This document shows, one piece after another, positions 34,259 to 34,977 of a DNA stretch of 34,977 bases (position 1 is the first letter of the stretch; each line of letters opens with the position of its first letter). The notes below the pieces were generated by a model that saw only the letters and a program-made list of their open reading frames with translations, made no database searches and was not told where the DNA came from. The stretch spans positions 1 through 34,977 of the forward strand of contig WRIZ01000027.1 in assembly GCA_009782475.1 (NCBI GenBank), given 5' to 3'. This stretch comes from Oscillospiraceae bacterium. GTDB taxonomy: Bacteria > Bacillota > Clostridia > Oscillospirales > UBA929. Position numbers and translations under genes: made by a program.

Positions 34259-34977
34259 ATGAAAAACCATACTCTAAGGAGCATCGCATTGCTCATCGCT
34301 TTCATCATCTCTGCTAACTTTCTCGCGCCTGTTACGTCGGCACAACATCCTGAGCATGACGCCGGACATATTGGCTGCGAAGAGCTAGGACACGAAATTG
34401 AGCATTTAGCCGAGCAGTTACTCAATGAGGGGTATATCGGACAAGGCGTCAAGATAGCAATCCTCGACTCCGGCATAGACAGCCAAATATTAAAAGGAGG
34501 GGTTTCGTATATTGAAGGAAACCCATACGACATTGACGATTACGGACACGGGAACCCGGTATCGGATATCATATCAGGGATCGCTCCTTCCTCCGAGCTT
34601 TACTCATTGAAAGTATTGAATGAGAAAGGCGTAGGGGAAGCCGATGCCATTATTGATGCTATCCATTGGTCTATAGCAAACAATATAGACATTATCTACT
34701 TCGGTTTTACCTTTGATGCGTACACGGAAGAGCTCCTAGAAGCAGTCAGAGAAGCCAACGCGAAGAATATCATTATGATCGCTCCCGCGGGAAATGATTC
34801 CAGCAGCCAAGCAGCTTTTCCTGCGGCGTTTAATGAAGTGATCTCTGTCGGGGCTATAACAGATGGGGAGATAAGCGGATTCTCCAATTACGGCGAATAT
34901 GTGAATGTGTACACGCAAAACGCATCGCTTACTTACCAGGGGACATCTTTCAATGCGGCTATGCCTGTCGCTTATTT
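34259..34977 (+). CDS. Secreted subtilisin-family (S8) serine protease, partial
   Basis: The first 239 codons of a gene that runs off the window; ATG 34259 has AAGGA 8 bases upstream. The signal peptide ends near VTSAQ (about 30). The catalytic triad is present: D70 in AILDSGID, H97 in YGHGNPVSDIISGIAP, and S230 in YQGTSFNAA. The oxyanion Asn is in APAGNDSS. The propeptide is very short, about 30 residues. The His block lacks the usual GTHVAG spelling (GHGNPVSDIISG), and the substrate-binding strand reads IIYFGFTF where subtilisins have NMSLG, so specificity may differ. It is the last visible gene of the ECF-Mor group. Confidence 0.9.
   Translation, partial: MKNHTLRSIALLIAFIISANFLAPVTSAQHPEHDAGHIGCEELGHEIEHLAEQLLNEGYIGQGVKIAILDSGIDSQILKGGVSYIEGNPYDIDDYGHGNPVSDIISGIAPSSELYSLKVLNEKGVGEADAIIDAIHWSIANNIDIIYFGFTFDAYTEELLEAVREANAKNIIMIAPAGNDSSSQAAFPAAFNEVISVGAITDGEISGFSNYGEYVNVYTQNASLTYQGTSFNAAMPVAY

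Overview
The window looks like chromosome of an anaerobic, low-to-moderate-GC Firmicute of class Clostridia. This rests on the Fe-only-hydrogenase-type sensor, SLH-domain surface protein, Firmicute-style AGGAGG ribosome-binding sites, frequent GTG/TTG starts, and the hisZ/short-hisG pair. No rRNA, tRNA, CRISPR array or complete insertion sequence was seen.

Bases 1-9.6 kb. rpsO and pnp form a minus-strand operon with a good promoter and a structured leader. A roughly 100-bp palindromic intergenic repeat abuts, and partly supplies, the pnp stop codon. Next come a protein of unknown function, a large hybrid sensor kinase (sensor, HisKA, HATPase, REC, HPt) overlapping a rhodanese lipoprotein, and a MarR plus flavin-reductase-like pair. 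A predicted beta-helix lipoprotein follows.

Bases 9.6-18.7 kb. A copper-type P1B ATPase runs divergently from a small lipoprotein. HxlR and NUDIX genes follow, converging on an ECF sigma factor with a membrane anti-sigma-like partner. Divergent from that pair, through overlapping promoters, is the most striking gene here. It encodes a soluble protein joining two ferredoxin clusters, an H-cluster domain, a third Fe-S domain and a chemoreceptor signalling tip. It is a candidate H2 or redox sensor feeding the chemotaxis machinery. An AraC/GyrI-type regulator and a PfkB sugar kinase complete this part.

Bases 18.7-25.8 kb. The histidine operon is hisZ-[HEPN-MNT]-hisG-hisD-hisC-hisB-hisA::hisI-hisE-udg, from a consensus promoter. 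Three points are unusual: a HEPN/nucleotidyltransferase pair sits inside the operon, hisA is fused in frame to hisI, and hisH and hisF are absent from the cluster. A family 4-type uracil-DNA glycosylase is coupled at the end.

Bases 25.8-31.5 kb. A secreted 5'-nucleotidase-like lipoprotein with its own promoter and structured leader is followed by a 1254-residue surface protein (GLUG repeats, InlB-type repeat, cadherin-like sandwiches, three SLH domains). A truncated response regulator follows directly.

Bases 31.5-35.0 kb. This is an accessory region. It begins with a truncated P-loop ATPase cut at a probable insertion junction, then holds a small ORF coupled to a ParB-like gene, an ECF sigma factor, a Mor-like regulator and a subtilisin-family protease running off the window. 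Two near-identical 17-bp boxes precede the last two genes and could be the operator or promoter element of a small regulatory circuit.
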